Origin: Pomphorhynchus laevis
Taxonomy: Eukaryota; Acanthocephala; Palaeacanthocephala; Echinorhynchida; Pomphorhynchidae
Assembly: GCA_012934845.2 (NCBI GenBank)
Contig: WNNJ02000054.1
Span: 32,944-96,943, forward strand
DNA: 64,000 bases
Reading direction: 5' to 3'
The translations under genes were made by a program, and so were the position numbers. Each line of letters begins with the position of its first letter. Within the stretch, counting starts at the first letter, position 1. Positions 10,984-19,916 of the stretch are shown here, piece after piece. The notes beneath the pieces were generated by a model. It had not been told where the DNA came from, made no database searches, and saw nothing but the letters and a program-made list of their open reading frames with translations.

Positions 10984-13974
10984 TCACAAATACGGAAAAG
11001 CAGCTTTCCCCATGGCATCCTCCATCCGTAATTTCTTTTTGAATTCGTTGATATTGCTACTGCACACTGTTGACTCTCCAAGCCTATTCCACAGAGATAC
11101 AACTCGCCGATCAAATTGGACAGCTCGTGATTTTCTTATCCTTTCACGTCGCAGGGTTAAACCATGACCTCGGAGGATATTGGATGAGCGCAAATGAAGA
11201 CAATCTCGAAGTGGATGATCCAAATCATTAAGAATTTGCCAGACCATACTCATATCGATGTACCGGCGGGTCCACGTGACAGTCTCAAGTCTAAGTGCTT
11301 TTAATCGATCAGGGTACGACAAAAATTTCAGTTGCGGTGCTAGCTTGGTAGCTCTATGAAGTACCCTCTCTGAACTAATATGTTCTTTTGAATTTTGGGG
11401 ATACACACACGGCGCAGCATATAGAAGACGGCTCAACACATGAGCAAAGATTAGCGGACGTAGGGCAAATTGATTGAGTGAAATGAAAGTGCGTCGAAGT
11501 TGACCGATTATCCCCAACGCATTTGAACAAGCATGTTCAGTATGTGTGACGGTACTCAAATCACTGTTTATCCACACTCCCAAGTCCTTATATTTGTTCA
11601 CTCGTTCTATATCACTGCTTTGAAAGCTATAATTAACTAAAGATTGAGCATTTCCGCCACGAACACGTAAATGTTTGCATTTTGATATATTTACAATCAA
11701 CCTATTGAGCAGAGCCCAATTTTCGACTTCATCGATATCCCGTTGCAGTTTGACTATATCATTGGGTGAACGAATTGCCCGCCAGATTTTCAAATCGTCT
11801 GCATATAAAAGCATCCGAGAATCAATAAATTCCGGGATATCGTTGATGTAGACACTAAATAACAATGGACCCAATACTGAACCTTGAGGCACCCCTATAT
11901 TACATGGCTGCGAAGAAGAGTAAAAATTATCTACATGCACACAATAACTACGATTGCTTAAAAACGATTCAATCCATCTAACAAGCAAGAATGGAATGCC
12001 ACTTTTCTCTAGTTTATTTAGGAGGAGTCTATGGTCTACTCTGTCAAATGCCTTAGAGAAATCGAAGAATATGATGTCAGTAGCAATTGATACGGCTTTA
12101 TTAGCTGACCAATCAAGATGGGCAGCGAGTAGATTAGTAACTGTCGAATAACCCTTACGGAAACCATGTTGCTCAGAAGCTATTACATTATTCTCACTGT
12201 AAAACTTGACCATATAACCATGTATAATTCGCTCTAACATTCTACAGCATAAGCAAGTAATACTTACTGGTCTATAATTGTCTACTGAAGATCTATCACC
12301 CTTTTTGAAGATGGGGTGAATGATCGATTGTTTCCACTCTTTTGGAAGATTCGTATCAATAATAGATTGTCGAAATATGTTACAAAGTGGTGTATATATT
12401 GAGTCTGCTATTCGACGAAGATATATCGAAGGTAACAAATCAGCACCTTTGGAGTTTGTCTCTTTAAGACGATGCAGTTCAGCTAAAACTTTCTCGGGAG
12501 TTATCAAATTAGCTATGTCTAAACTAGGATATGAAACACTAGCACCTCTTATCGTTTCACTGTTCTGGATAGGTTCAGAATACTCGTTTGTAGTCTCTTT
12601 GTACAAGTAAAAATGCCTTGAGAACATCTCAGCAAGGTCGTCTTCAATAACGCTATCAAAATATTGGCCAATTGTTTTATTAGCGTTCCTACTACTATTC
12701 ACATATAGAAAGAGAGCTTTGGGATCATGTCTACAACTATGAGCTAGACCATTTTCAAATAAATAGCGCTTATGTCGCTTTAAAGAATTGAAGAAATTTC
12801 TCGCCTGCTTATAAACACCATATTCACAAAACCCACCCTTAAAGCATTTGAAACTGAAGTCACGAGCCTTCATCGCAGTAGCCAGCTCAGTATCAAACCA
12901 ACGAGCGCTTTTCCGACTAGTCTTAGACTTCAAAGGTGAGAATTTTACCATTAGAGAATAAAGCGTCACGCGAAAATGATCCCAGGCCTCGTCAACTCCG
13001 ACAACAGCCGGATCAGGCCAACTTACTCTATGCAGCTTTGATGTAATAACATCATAGTTCGCCCGAAAAACATTAATCTGACGTTTGTACCGAGCATGAT
13101 GAAACACCCTCATTTGTAAATTTAGCAAAACTTTAACTACACAGTGATCAGACAAACCAACAGGAGAATCATATTGGATACTACTGATTAATTGACTGTT
13201 TGTCGATAGGCAAATATCAAGAAGGGAAGAACTACAACTTGAAAAGCGAGTATGTAAATCAACAAATTGAGCAAGACCACAATAAGCAAAACACTCCATA
13301 AGGTCACAAGATTCACTATCACAAGTAGGAAGAACCGTATTCGAAGTCCATTCAACATCTGGCATATTCAGATCCCCAATTATCACAGTATCACAATCTC
13401 CTCGCGTATACAACTCTATCTCTTCAATGAGTTTCTTAGATATTGCCTTAGGAGCACGATACACAAGACCCAGTATGATGGGTGAGCTGTTATCAAACTT
13501 CACCTGACACCACAAACTCTCAACTCTATCAATAGACGACTTACTCAAAACGCGCACCTTAACTTCGTCTCTCATAAAGAGAGCTACGCCACCACCCCTA
13601 CCCCCTATCCGATCACTACGGAACAAAGAATAGCCTGGGATGGATACCTCAGCATCGGATACATCACAATTAAGCCAAGATTCTGTAATACCAACTATAA
13701 TTGGATTAACAGACTCGATCCTAAACTTTAGCTCATCGACTTTCTGTAACAAGCTCCGAACATTACAATAAAATATACTATGACTTTTATTCACACCAGT
13801 GCGAGTAATAATATCATCTCTAGCAATCTGACACACTTCAGATCCCAAATCAGCTAGGCACTTATATGCTGCAAGACCTTGCCAAAACCCTCCACATTCA
13901 TGAGAGGCAATACATCTAATGGGGACCAACTGATTCGAATCCGTCGCCTCACTACTTGAAAATTTTGCACACAT
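10984..13974 (-). CDS. LINE ORF2: APE-type endonuclease and reverse transcriptase
   Basis: 996 codons, intact. The endonuclease lies at about residues 65-290, with YCNVRSL, GITESWL (catalytic Glu), VIIGDLNMPD and GLSDHCVV (catalytic Asp-His). Reverse transcriptase motifs lie at about 530-800: DNYRPVSITC, EQHGFRKGYSTVTNL, IFFDFSKAFDRVDH, IGVPQGSVLGPLLFSVYIND and LLYADDLKIW (YADD near residue 722). A Trp-rich C-terminal domain follows (VTWTRRYIDMSMVWQIL). There is no RNase H. The protein nicks target DNA and copies element RNA onto it. Its first ATG lies 121 nt upstream of the ORF1 stop, in another frame, so translation probably needs reinitiation or another non-standard start. The endonuclease proper starts about 65 codons in. 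Confidence 0.95.
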   Translation of the reverse strand: MCAKFSSSEATDSNQLVPIRCIASHECGGFWQGLAAYKCLADLGSEVCQIARDDIITRTGVNKSHSIFYCNVRSLLQKVDELKFRIESVNPIIVGITESWLNCDVSDAEVSIPGYSLFRSDRIGGRGGGVALFMRDEVKVRVLSKSSIDRVESLWCQVKFDNSSPIILGLVYRAPKAISKKLIEEIELYTRGDCDTVIIGDLNMPDVEWTSNTVLPTCDSESCDLMECFAYCGLAQFVDLHTRFSSCSSSLLDICLSTNSQLISSIQYDSPVGLSDHCVVKVLLNLQMRVFHHARYKRQINVFRANYDVITSKLHRVSWPDPAVVGVDEAWDHFRVTLYSLMVKFSPLKSKTSRKSARWFDTELATAMKARDFSFKCFKGGFCEYGVYKQARNFFNSLKRHKRYLFENGLAHSCRHDPKALFLYVNSSRNANKTIGQYFDSVIEDDLAEMFSRHFYLYKETTNEYSEPIQNSETIRGASVSYPSLDIANLITPEKVLAELHRLKETNSKGADLLPSIYLRRIADSIYTPLCNIFRQSIIDTNLPKEWKQSIIHPIFKKGDRSSVDNYRPVSITCLCCRMLERIIHGYMVKFYSENNVIASEQHGFRKGYSTVTNLLAAHLDWSANKAVSIATDIIFFDFSKAFDRVDHRLLLNKLEKSGIPFLLVRWIESFLSNRSYCVHVDNFYSSSQPCNIGVPQGSVLGPLLFSVYINDIPEFIDSRMLLYADDLKIWRAIRSPNDIVKLQRDIDEVENWALLNRLIVNISKCKHLRVRGGNAQSLVNYSFQSSDIERVNKYKDLGVWINSDLSTVTHTEHACSNALGIIGQLRRTFISLNQFALRPLIFAHVLSRLLYAAPCVYPQNSKEHISSERVLHRATKLAPQLKFLSYPDRLKALRLETVTWTRRYIDMSMVWQILNDLDHPLRDCLHLRSSNILRGHGLTLRRERIRKSRAVQFDRRVVSLWNRLGESTVCSSNINEFKKKLRMEDAMGKAAFPYL

Positions 13975-15014
13975 AGATTGCTCTCACCAAGTGCAACACG
14001 AGATGCAAGTTCTTTCTTAGCTTGAGACAATTTCTCCCTTTGAAGAGCGTCAAGATCTTTTAAGAGACTAACGTGGGATCCTTTTAAACGATATGAATTC
14101 CGAAGAATTAACTCAGCATGTGACTGCTCTCTAAATACGGCCTTGAGTAAACGCGGCCTATTACTAAGTGTATCACGCTTACCCAGTCGAAATAATGCAA
14201 CGAGTTTAACACGTTTGACAATATCCACATTGCAAGAACCAAGTACCTGCGTTAATATAAATATCACACTCTGGACGTCCTCGTTCAGACGTACTTGTGC
14301 GTTCTCAAATAAAGATTCTCTTACATTGGCCAGAATAACAGATCTACATCGATCAGCGGTGTGTTTCCTATTATTACCAATTTGCAATTCGAGACTGTCA
14401 CGTGACACTGCGGATAGTGTATGTTGACTTATCGTTGACGCTTGTTCCTTCTTTTTGACAGTCCCATTATCAGACATATGACCATGATTCAAAACCTGAC
14501 AATATGTATTTTCATCATTAGTAACATCAGGTAAATGCACTGGAACATCCATGGCTACAGTCTCACCCTCTACAGTTAAATCTATATTCATTGGATTATT
14601 TGCATGACTTGAGGAGGGATATATAGAGTTAAGACTTGAGGAGGGATATATAGAGTTAGAATAGCTTCCATCACTATGACTGGAATTTTCAACATTCTTA
14701 GTAGATTTGGAAATAAGAACTTCCTTACTTTGACCGGCACTTATGCTTTTTGGAATTGGTGGAGCTGATATGGGTCCAAGAGAATTACAACTCGACTGAC
14801 CGACAACCAAGGGGGTAGATTCCGTCTTCAAATCATTTATCAAAGATGCGCAGCAGTACCCGCAGTAGAAAGATGCATTAGACAGAGCTGTTTTCTTTTC
14901 CCCGGGAACTGAAACACTTGTCCACACATGACAATCTTCACTTGAACACCGAACCTGATAATCCACGAACTTGGCAGCATCACCTCGCTTTGTAGTCTTC
15001 CTCTGTTTGACCAT
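13854..15014 (-). CDS. LINE ORF1: PHD-like zinc finger and RNA-binding-like domain
   Basis: 386 codons, intact. A basic start (MVKQRKTTKRG) is followed by a Cys-rich finger at about residues 20-62 (VRCSSEDCHVWTSV, then FYCGYCCASLIN), the PHD-like pattern seen in ORF1 of several CR1/Jockey-like elements. A long Ser/Asn-rich linker includes a short direct repeat (SIYPSSSLN / SIYPSSSH). The C-terminal half (about 215-386: CRSVILANVRES, KLVALFRLGKRD, RPRLLKAVFREQS, AELILRNSYRLKGS) has the look of the nucleic-acid-binding half of such ORF1 proteins. Its last 121 nt overlap ORF2. The same finger occurs in the ORF1 proteins at 47099 and 59992. Confidence 0.88.
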   Translation of the reverse strand: MVKQRKTTKRGDAAKFVDYQVRCSSEDCHVWTSVSVPGEKKTALSNASFYCGYCCASLINDLKTESTPLVVGQSSCNSLGPISAPPIPKSISAGQSKEVLISKSTKNVENSSHSDGSYSNSIYPSSSLNSIYPSSSHANNPMNIDLTVEGETVAMDVPVHLPDVTNDENTYCQVLNHGHMSDNGTVKKKEQASTISQHTLSAVSRDSLELQIGNNRKHTADRCRSVILANVRESLFENAQVRLNEDVQSVIFILTQVLGSCNVDIVKRVKLVALFRLGKRDTLSNRPRLLKAVFREQSHAELILRNSYRLKGSHVSLLKDLDALQREKLSQAKKELASRVALGESNLCVQNFQVVRRRIRISWSPLDVLPLMNVEGFGKVLQHISA

Positions 15015-15030
15015 TATATGTATGTATATT

Positions 15031-15166
15031 CAGACTTTATCAGAGTAAAGTCTCTTGTGTAGATTTCGACACAATAGTCAGACTTTATCAGAGTAAAGTC
15101 TCTTGTGTAGATTTCGACACAATAGTCTCTTGTGTAGATATTGGACACAATAAAGATTGTGTCCAA
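15031..15166 (-). repeat. 48-bp tandem duplication and hairpin in the LINE 5' UTR
   Basis: A 48-bp unit starting CAGACTTTATCAGAGTAAAG occurs at 15031-15078 and 15079-15126, and its end is repeated once more. Next to it is an inverted repeat ATTGGACACAAT/ATTGTGTCCAAT (about 15136-15165). The position just upstream of ORF1 makes it a candidate internal promoter of the LINE. Confidence 0.8.
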
Positions 15167-15199
15167 TAAATCTTTTTCAATAAAGATTTCAATAAGGAT

Positions 15200-15510
15200 T
15201 GAGTTGACTAATCCAGAATTGTTTCAATTTTCTTGATTTCGCATTGTAATTTGCTGCAGAGCGACGTCAATCTTCAATTCTGGTGTATTTACTTTAGATC
15301 TCAAATGTAAGATGTTGTAATCAAGAAAATTTTTACTTTAATGATAGAATATTTATAATAATTCCTCAAATATCATTTGATAAAATAATTCGATAGCAAA
15401 GTTCTATAATCAGAAAACAGGTTAAGGGTAGTAATAACAAGTAGCTATTAAAATATTTTATAAACCGATTTTGAAAATGAACTTTGTTTTCTTTATTCTA
15501 TTTATATAAA
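15200..15510. other. AT-rich spacer
   Basis: No gene or known repeat is recognised between the LINE 5' end and the palindromic repeat. Confidence 0.55.
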
Positions 15511-15514
15511 AACT

Positions 15515-16152
15515 ATGGAGAACCCGGCAACACACATCAGTAGAATGAAGTATCCAATGGTAGTTTCGGCTGCCTGTGTGGAATTGTGAATGAAGGCGTT
15601 TCCGACACTTTGCTTAAGTGTCTTAGGCTTACGCTCTTAACCAGATCGAATTACTGTGCGGACCATCCTTAAACACTAGGCAGAGGTTGTTGCTGAATTG
15701 TCGCTGCACTCGTTGGATCCTTAATGGATACGGCATGTTAGTAGTGCACGGATGTGCTGAGTAAACAACGGTCCATGATTTCTTATGAAATAAGGCATTT
15801 ATACTAAATGGTGTTGCTTGTTAGACTGGACGTTGATTCATGACTTTTAGTTACTATGTCACTTCTAAAGTGTTGCCGGGTACTCATCATTTCTATGCTG
15901 AAGTGGTCGTCTTGGAAGTGACATGGTGACTGAAAGTCGTGAATCAACGTCCAGTCTAACAAGCAACACCATTTTGTATAAATGCCGTATTTCGTAAAAA
16001 ATCCGGGACCGTTGTCTACTCATCACATCCGTGCACTACTATTATACATACCGTATCCATTAAGGATACAACGAGTGCAGCTACAATTCAGCAACAGTAT
16101 CTGCCTAGTGTTTAAGGGAGGTCCGCACAGCAATTCGATATGGTTCGACATG
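15515..16152. repeat. Long palindromic repeat, two inverted units
   Basis: Two inverted copies of about 230 bases (left arm about 15638-15866, right arm about 15914-16152) around a 50-base spacer. Shared landmarks are TGCGGACCATCCTTAAACAC, GTGCACGGATGTGCTGAG and GGTGTTGCTTGTTAGACTGG. A third, single copy lies at 24383-24700, where the unit is circularly permuted relative to this one, as in a family that once existed as tandem units. There is no protein-coding capacity. The class (non-autonomous transposon, satellite or retrozyme-like) is not settled. Confidence 0.75.
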
Positions 16153-16349
16153 ATATCGATAACATGAAAGAGTATCAAGTGGGTTATAAAAAATATTAAA
16201 AATTTTTTATAGAGGGTACTTATACTAATGTTGCCGAATGTATAGTGAATGAAGTAGATTGAATGTTAAAAGAAGTTGGAATAACATAAATATTTTAGTT
16301 AGATGTACAAGGACCAAAAGTAGATGGATTTAATACGCTGTGATATATA

Positions 16350-16512
16350 ATTATTGGAGCTGGATCAAAGAAAAGAAATTATTTTTGATATTTCGCTAAC
16401 TTCAGTTAGCATCTTTCTAAAGATGCCAACAGAAGTTAGCGAAATATCAAAAATAATTTCTTTTCTTTGATCCAGCTCAAATAATTATTTATCAATAATG
16501 AATCAGTGTCAA
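16350..16512. repeat. Palindromic Penelope-like element end, family A
   Basis: Inverted repeat with outer arms TTGGAGCTGGATCAAAGAAA and its complement, inner arms GATATTTCGCTAACTT and GTTAGCGAAATATC, and a short centre. Each arm encodes, pointing outward, a hammerhead-like core: CTAAAGATGCCAAC, a short loop, then GTTAGCGAAAT. Two relatives are at 34030-34215 and 38925-39005. No coding part remains. Confidence 0.6.
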
Positions 16513-17119
16513 CTATTTAAAAACGCTGTGAAATGTTCGAACAATTGAATTCAAACAAGTATATAGAAATATTATAAAATTGAAAAATATTTAAATATAA
16601 ATATGTGTTTAGAATATGTTTGAATGATAAAATTGTAATTTTGAGGACATAAGGGCGTCTTAAAGTTAATATCTTTGGATGGGTAGAAGAGATTTAACGA
16701 GTAAATAATAAGTTACTTTATGAAAAACAAAAGAAGAGAGAGAAACATATATACATTGTACATGTTTAAATCTATTGATTAATACGTGGTCACAAATTCT
16801 CTGAATTTTCGTTACTGAAATACATGTGTAAGGAAAACCACCGAAGTTTCGGCAATGCCTACAGTAATTTAAATGGGTACTGATACATACAGCTTATGTA
16901 TATCAATATCGCGTATTGATTTATCAATATACAGTTGATGGATATCAATCGTCTCATAATTGATTACACAGTAGCTTGCAATTATATGAAAATATCCCCA
17001 AAATTACAGTCATACATTTTTGTAGTAGAATATATAAACATTACTTTATTATTTTATTCGCCATAATAATTGTTAAGCAAAAAATGGATAAGTTTGCAGT
17101 GTATATATTTAAAATAAAT
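16513..17119. other. AT-rich spacer
   Basis: About 600 bases of AT-rich DNA upstream of the urease-like gene with no recognised feature. Confidence 0.55.
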
Positions 17120-17139
17120 TTTATTACATATTATCAATA

Positions 17140-17330
17140 GAAGAACGCCGAACAAGACAAGTTAATGAATAAATTTTTAAACGCTACAGCGTTCATCATC
17201 AGATTGTAATCCGTTTAAAGATTTATTATCAAGAGCTTATTGAAAAGTTTTTGATTCTAAAAGTCTTAATAACTAATTACAATCTGTTAATAAATACAGT
17301 AGCGTTTAAAAATTTATTGAATAAATTATT
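17140..17330. repeat. Palindromic Penelope-like element end, family B
   Basis: Inverted similarity between 17155-17215 and 17265-17325 (AATAAATTTTTAAACGCTAC against GTAGCGTTTAAAAATTTATT, plus AGATTGTAATCC against TTACAATCT). On the minus strand of the left arm lies an intact hammerhead box 1 (CTGATGA, 17192-17198), a stem II (AACGC-TGTA-GCGTT), and TAAA where GAAA is expected. A decayed hammerhead-bearing PLE end is the best reading. Confidence 0.5.
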
Positions 17331-17448
17331 TGTCGGTTGCATATATTCTATTGATTATTCAAACAAGAGTTACAATTTTAACATAATTTAGTTTAAATAG
17401 CATTTCTTACCTACGCTAAATATTCGAATATCAAGCATAATTCATCGT

Positions 17449-17462
17449 AAAGGGTTTTTCAG
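17449..17462 (+). promoter_or_regulatory. Splice-acceptor-like site directly before the urease-like ATG
   Basis: The sequence AAAGGGTTTTTCAG abuts the ATG at 17463. A pyrimidine run ending in CAG at this position is what a 3' splice site for a 5' UTR intron or for a trans-spliced leader would look like. eEF1-gamma shows the same arrangement. Confidence 0.5.
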
Positions 17463-19916
17463 ATGCATTTAACTCGAAATGAAATCGATTGTTTGCTTGT
17501 GCATGGGGCTGGATATGTTGCTCAACGGCGTCTTGCACGAGGCTTAAAACTCAACTTATCTGAAGCAGTTGCCTTATTGACCAGTCAAGGCTTTGAATTT
17601 ATCCGCGATGGTCAAGACGATTATGAAAAGTTAGCAGCGGATATACGACGTTTATTAGGATTTCGCCAAGTGCTGTCTGGTGTACCAGAAATGATAAGAG
17701 ATCTTGTATTTGAAGCTCCGTTTCTAGATGGCCCAAGATTAATAAAGATCAATGACCCAATATGTGCACCTGACGGTGATCTCGAACTTGCTTTGCGAGG
17801 AAGTTATTTACCTGTTCCCGCCTATGAAGCATTTGGAGCAATAAACGATGAATTTAACAATGCTGTAGTTCCGGGAAACATTATTCTTAAGGATCAAGAG
17901 CCTATAGAGCTTAATGCAGATTCATCGTCTACTGGATTTCTAGTCGTTACTAATATTGGAGATACTTGTATTACTGTTGGAAGTCATTATCATTTAATTG
18001 AAACTAACAAAGCTTTACAATTCGATCGAGCGGCTGCGTTTGGTATGCGTCTTAATATTCCTGCGGGCGATCAGATTTCATTTTTCCCCGGCGAAACAAA
18101 AGAGGTCCCTATTGTACAAATTGGAGGACAGAAAATAATTAGAGGTGGTAATCTTATCTGTGATGGTATAGTAGAAGATAATCTTCTAAAAAAGACATTG
18201 AGGAACATTAAGAAGAAAGGGTTTTCGCATAGAAAAGATGAATCTAATAGCAGTGACGATCGATGTGCGATCACTCACCTGCCAAGAGAACTATACGTTC
18301 AAATATATGGACCAACCACAGGCGATAAAATCTATCTAGGGGATACCTGTCTAACAATTGAAATAGAAAGAGACCTTACGAGTTATGGTGATGAAAGTGT
18401 GTATGGAGTAGGCAAGGTTATTCGAGAGGGTATGGGCCAAATGGCCAATGCTCGAAATGATACCGCATTAGATATGGTTCTGACTGGTGCAGTAATAATG
18501 GATCCTATTCTTGGAATCATAAAAGCGGATATAGGAATACGTGATGGACTTATTCAGAATATAGGCAAATCTGGTAATACACATACAATGTCGTCGGTTA
18601 GTACAGGTCTTATCATTGGAGTTGGTACGGATGTTATACCTGCACATGGTCTCATTGTAACGCCAGGTACTTTTATTCCGGGATTGTCACTTTCGCATAT
18701 ATCTCAACTTAAGGAGCTAATTTTGTTAAACGGAGTAACCACCATATTTGTTTCTGGAGCTTCCGGATCGGCCACAGGCACTACAGCTGGACCGAATGCT
18801 GTAAAACAAGCTTTGCAGTCTTTAGATGATTGTCCGGTAAACACAGGTATATTGGTTAGAGCTAATACAAGTAAAGGTGAAGGTATAGCAAAAGAAGTGG
18901 AAGATTCGCTGGTTGCTGGGGCTGGAGGAATGATTATCAGCGAAACTTGGGGTAGCACAACTGCGGCTATTGATACAGCACTTAGAATGGCCGACTATCA
19001 TGATATACAACTATTTACTTGTATTGATCGTATGAAGGAATGCTACAGTCCAAGTGAACTTCTGTCTTTGTCGAAGCAGCGTCTTTTTATTTCTCCGTAT
19101 TGTAAAGATATTTCTTCTGATGTGCTAAAGCATCCAAGCGTGATTTTGACAGCATGCCCTCGTTATGCTCAGGAACCGGATGGTGACTTTTGTCTAGACA
19201 GATTGTCTGAAGAGGTTTTGCATGACGTTGGAGCTATTAGTTTCTTGTCGAACAATGGGTGTGATAATACTCGTCTTAGTTGTGAATCAGAATATTTGAG
19301 AAGCATATGGCAAATCGCTCACAGGATGAAGGCGCTGCGTGGTCCGCTACCTGAGGAGACAACTGATTCTGATAACTATCGTGTAATGAGGTATTTAGCT
19401 AAGTATACAATTAATCCTGCAATTGCTTTTGGTTGTGAACATGCGATCGGCAGTTTGCAAAACGGACGTCTAGCCGATCTTTGTGTTTGGGATCCAGCGT
19501 TCTTTGGTGTTAAACCGAAATTCGTAATTAAGGGTGGTCAGATAATAGCCATGGAGATGTGTGCTAATAAGCCATCGAGTATTGGATCGCATCCATCCAT
19601 AATTAGAACATCGATGGGAACGAATGGTAAGAGTCCATCGGCTAACTCCTTGGTGTTTCTTTCGAAAGCTGCTATGGAACTCGGTTTGACTAACGCGTAC
19701 GCTATACAGAAACAACAATCTAGTATAAGAAATTGTCGTACTTTCAATCGGTCATCAATGATTTTAAACAGTACGAGCCCAAAATTAACAGTCGAAAGTT
19801 CAATGGGAAAGATATATGTAGGTCTTCCGGGTAGGAGAGAAACATTTTCAACTACTGATCTGGCTAGGGTATATTCCGATGTAAACCCGTTGTCGCAAAG
19901 ATATTTTATGATTTAA
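17463..19916 (+). CDS. Urease-like pseudoenzyme (fused gamma-beta-alpha, nickel ligands lost)
   Basis: 817 codons, uninterrupted. It has the gamma-beta-alpha order of plant, fungal and animal urease (about 840 residues). The gamma-like part is at 1-110 (LARGLKLNLSEAVALL), beta-like at about 130-245 (VPGNIILKDQEPIEL, VGSHYHLIETN, FGMRLNIPAGD) and alpha-like from about 272 (YGPTTGDKIYLGDT, GKVIREGMGQM, RYLAKYTINPAIAFGCEHAIGS, RLADLCVWDPAFFGVKP, LSQRYFMI). By alignment to jack bean urease from memory, the active site is gone: the HxH pair is G407 and S409, the carbamylated Lys is I491, the next His is S493, the following nickel His is C520, and the Asp is N598. About 36 residues of the catalytic flap region are missing. 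It cannot hydrolyse urea in the known way. The fold-defining parts are kept, so a structural or regulatory role is possible. The start fits the family N-terminus. Confidence 0.93.
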   Translation: MHLTRNEIDCLLVHGAGYVAQRRLARGLKLNLSEAVALLTSQGFEFIRDGQDDYEKLAADIRRLLGFRQVLSGVPEMIRDLVFEAPFLDGPRLIKINDPICAPDGDLELALRGSYLPVPAYEAFGAINDEFNNAVVPGNIILKDQEPIELNADSSSTGFLVVTNIGDTCITVGSHYHLIETNKALQFDRAAAFGMRLNIPAGDQISFFPGETKEVPIVQIGGQKIIRGGNLICDGIVEDNLLKKTLRNIKKKGFSHRKDESNSSDDRCAITHLPRELYVQIYGPTTGDKIYLGDTCLTIEIERDLTSYGDESVYGVGKVIREGMGQMANARNDTALDMVLTGAVIMDPILGIIKADIGIRDGLIQNIGKSGNTHTMSSVSTGLIIGVGTDVIPAHGLIVTPGTFIPGLSLSHISQLKELILLNGVTTIFVSGASGSATGTTAGPNAVKQALQSLDDCPVNTGILVRANTSKGEGIAKEVEDSLVAGAGGMIISETWGSTTAAIDTALRMADYHDIQLFTCIDRMKECYSPSELLSLSKQRLFISPYCKDISSDVLKHPSVILTACPRYAQEPDGDFCLDRLSEEVLHDVGAISFLSNNGCDNTRLSCESEYLRSIWQIAHRMKALRGPLPEETTDSDNYRVMRYLAKYTINPAIAFGCEHAIGSLQNGRLADLCVWDPAFFGVKPKFVIKGGQIIAMEMCANKPSSIGSHPSIIRTSMGTNGKSPSANSLVFLSKAAMELGLTNAYAIQKQQSSIRNCRTFNRSSMILNSTSPKLTVESSMGKIYVGLPGRRETFSTTDLARVYSDVNPLSQRYFMI

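Larger units (their letters stand above)
10890..15170 (-). mobile_element. Complete CR1/Jockey-like LINE with both ORFs open
   Basis: Full-length non-LTR retrotransposon on the minus strand: a 5' UTR with a 48-bp duplication (15031-15126), ORF1 (15014 to 13854), an overlapping ORF2 (13974 to 10984), a short 3' UTR and a (TAA)n tail (about 10892-10912). Neither ORF contains a stop or frameshift, in contrast to every other LINE in the window, so this is probably the youngest insertion and may be able to move. I could not define a target-site duplication by eye. Relatives in the window: 3-890 and 59890-63665. Confidence 0.92.

Noticed and set aside
11954-12610. Plus-strand open frames inside the complete LINE
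   Set aside because: Antisense shadows of ORF2.
18704-19010. Antisense open frames over the urease-like gene
   Set aside because: Shadows of the real coding strand with no family likeness.
17463-19916. Urease-like gene as recent bacterial contamination or transfer
   Set aside because: The gamma, beta and alpha parts are fused in the eukaryotic manner, base composition matches the surroundings, and a splice-acceptor-like site precedes the ATG.
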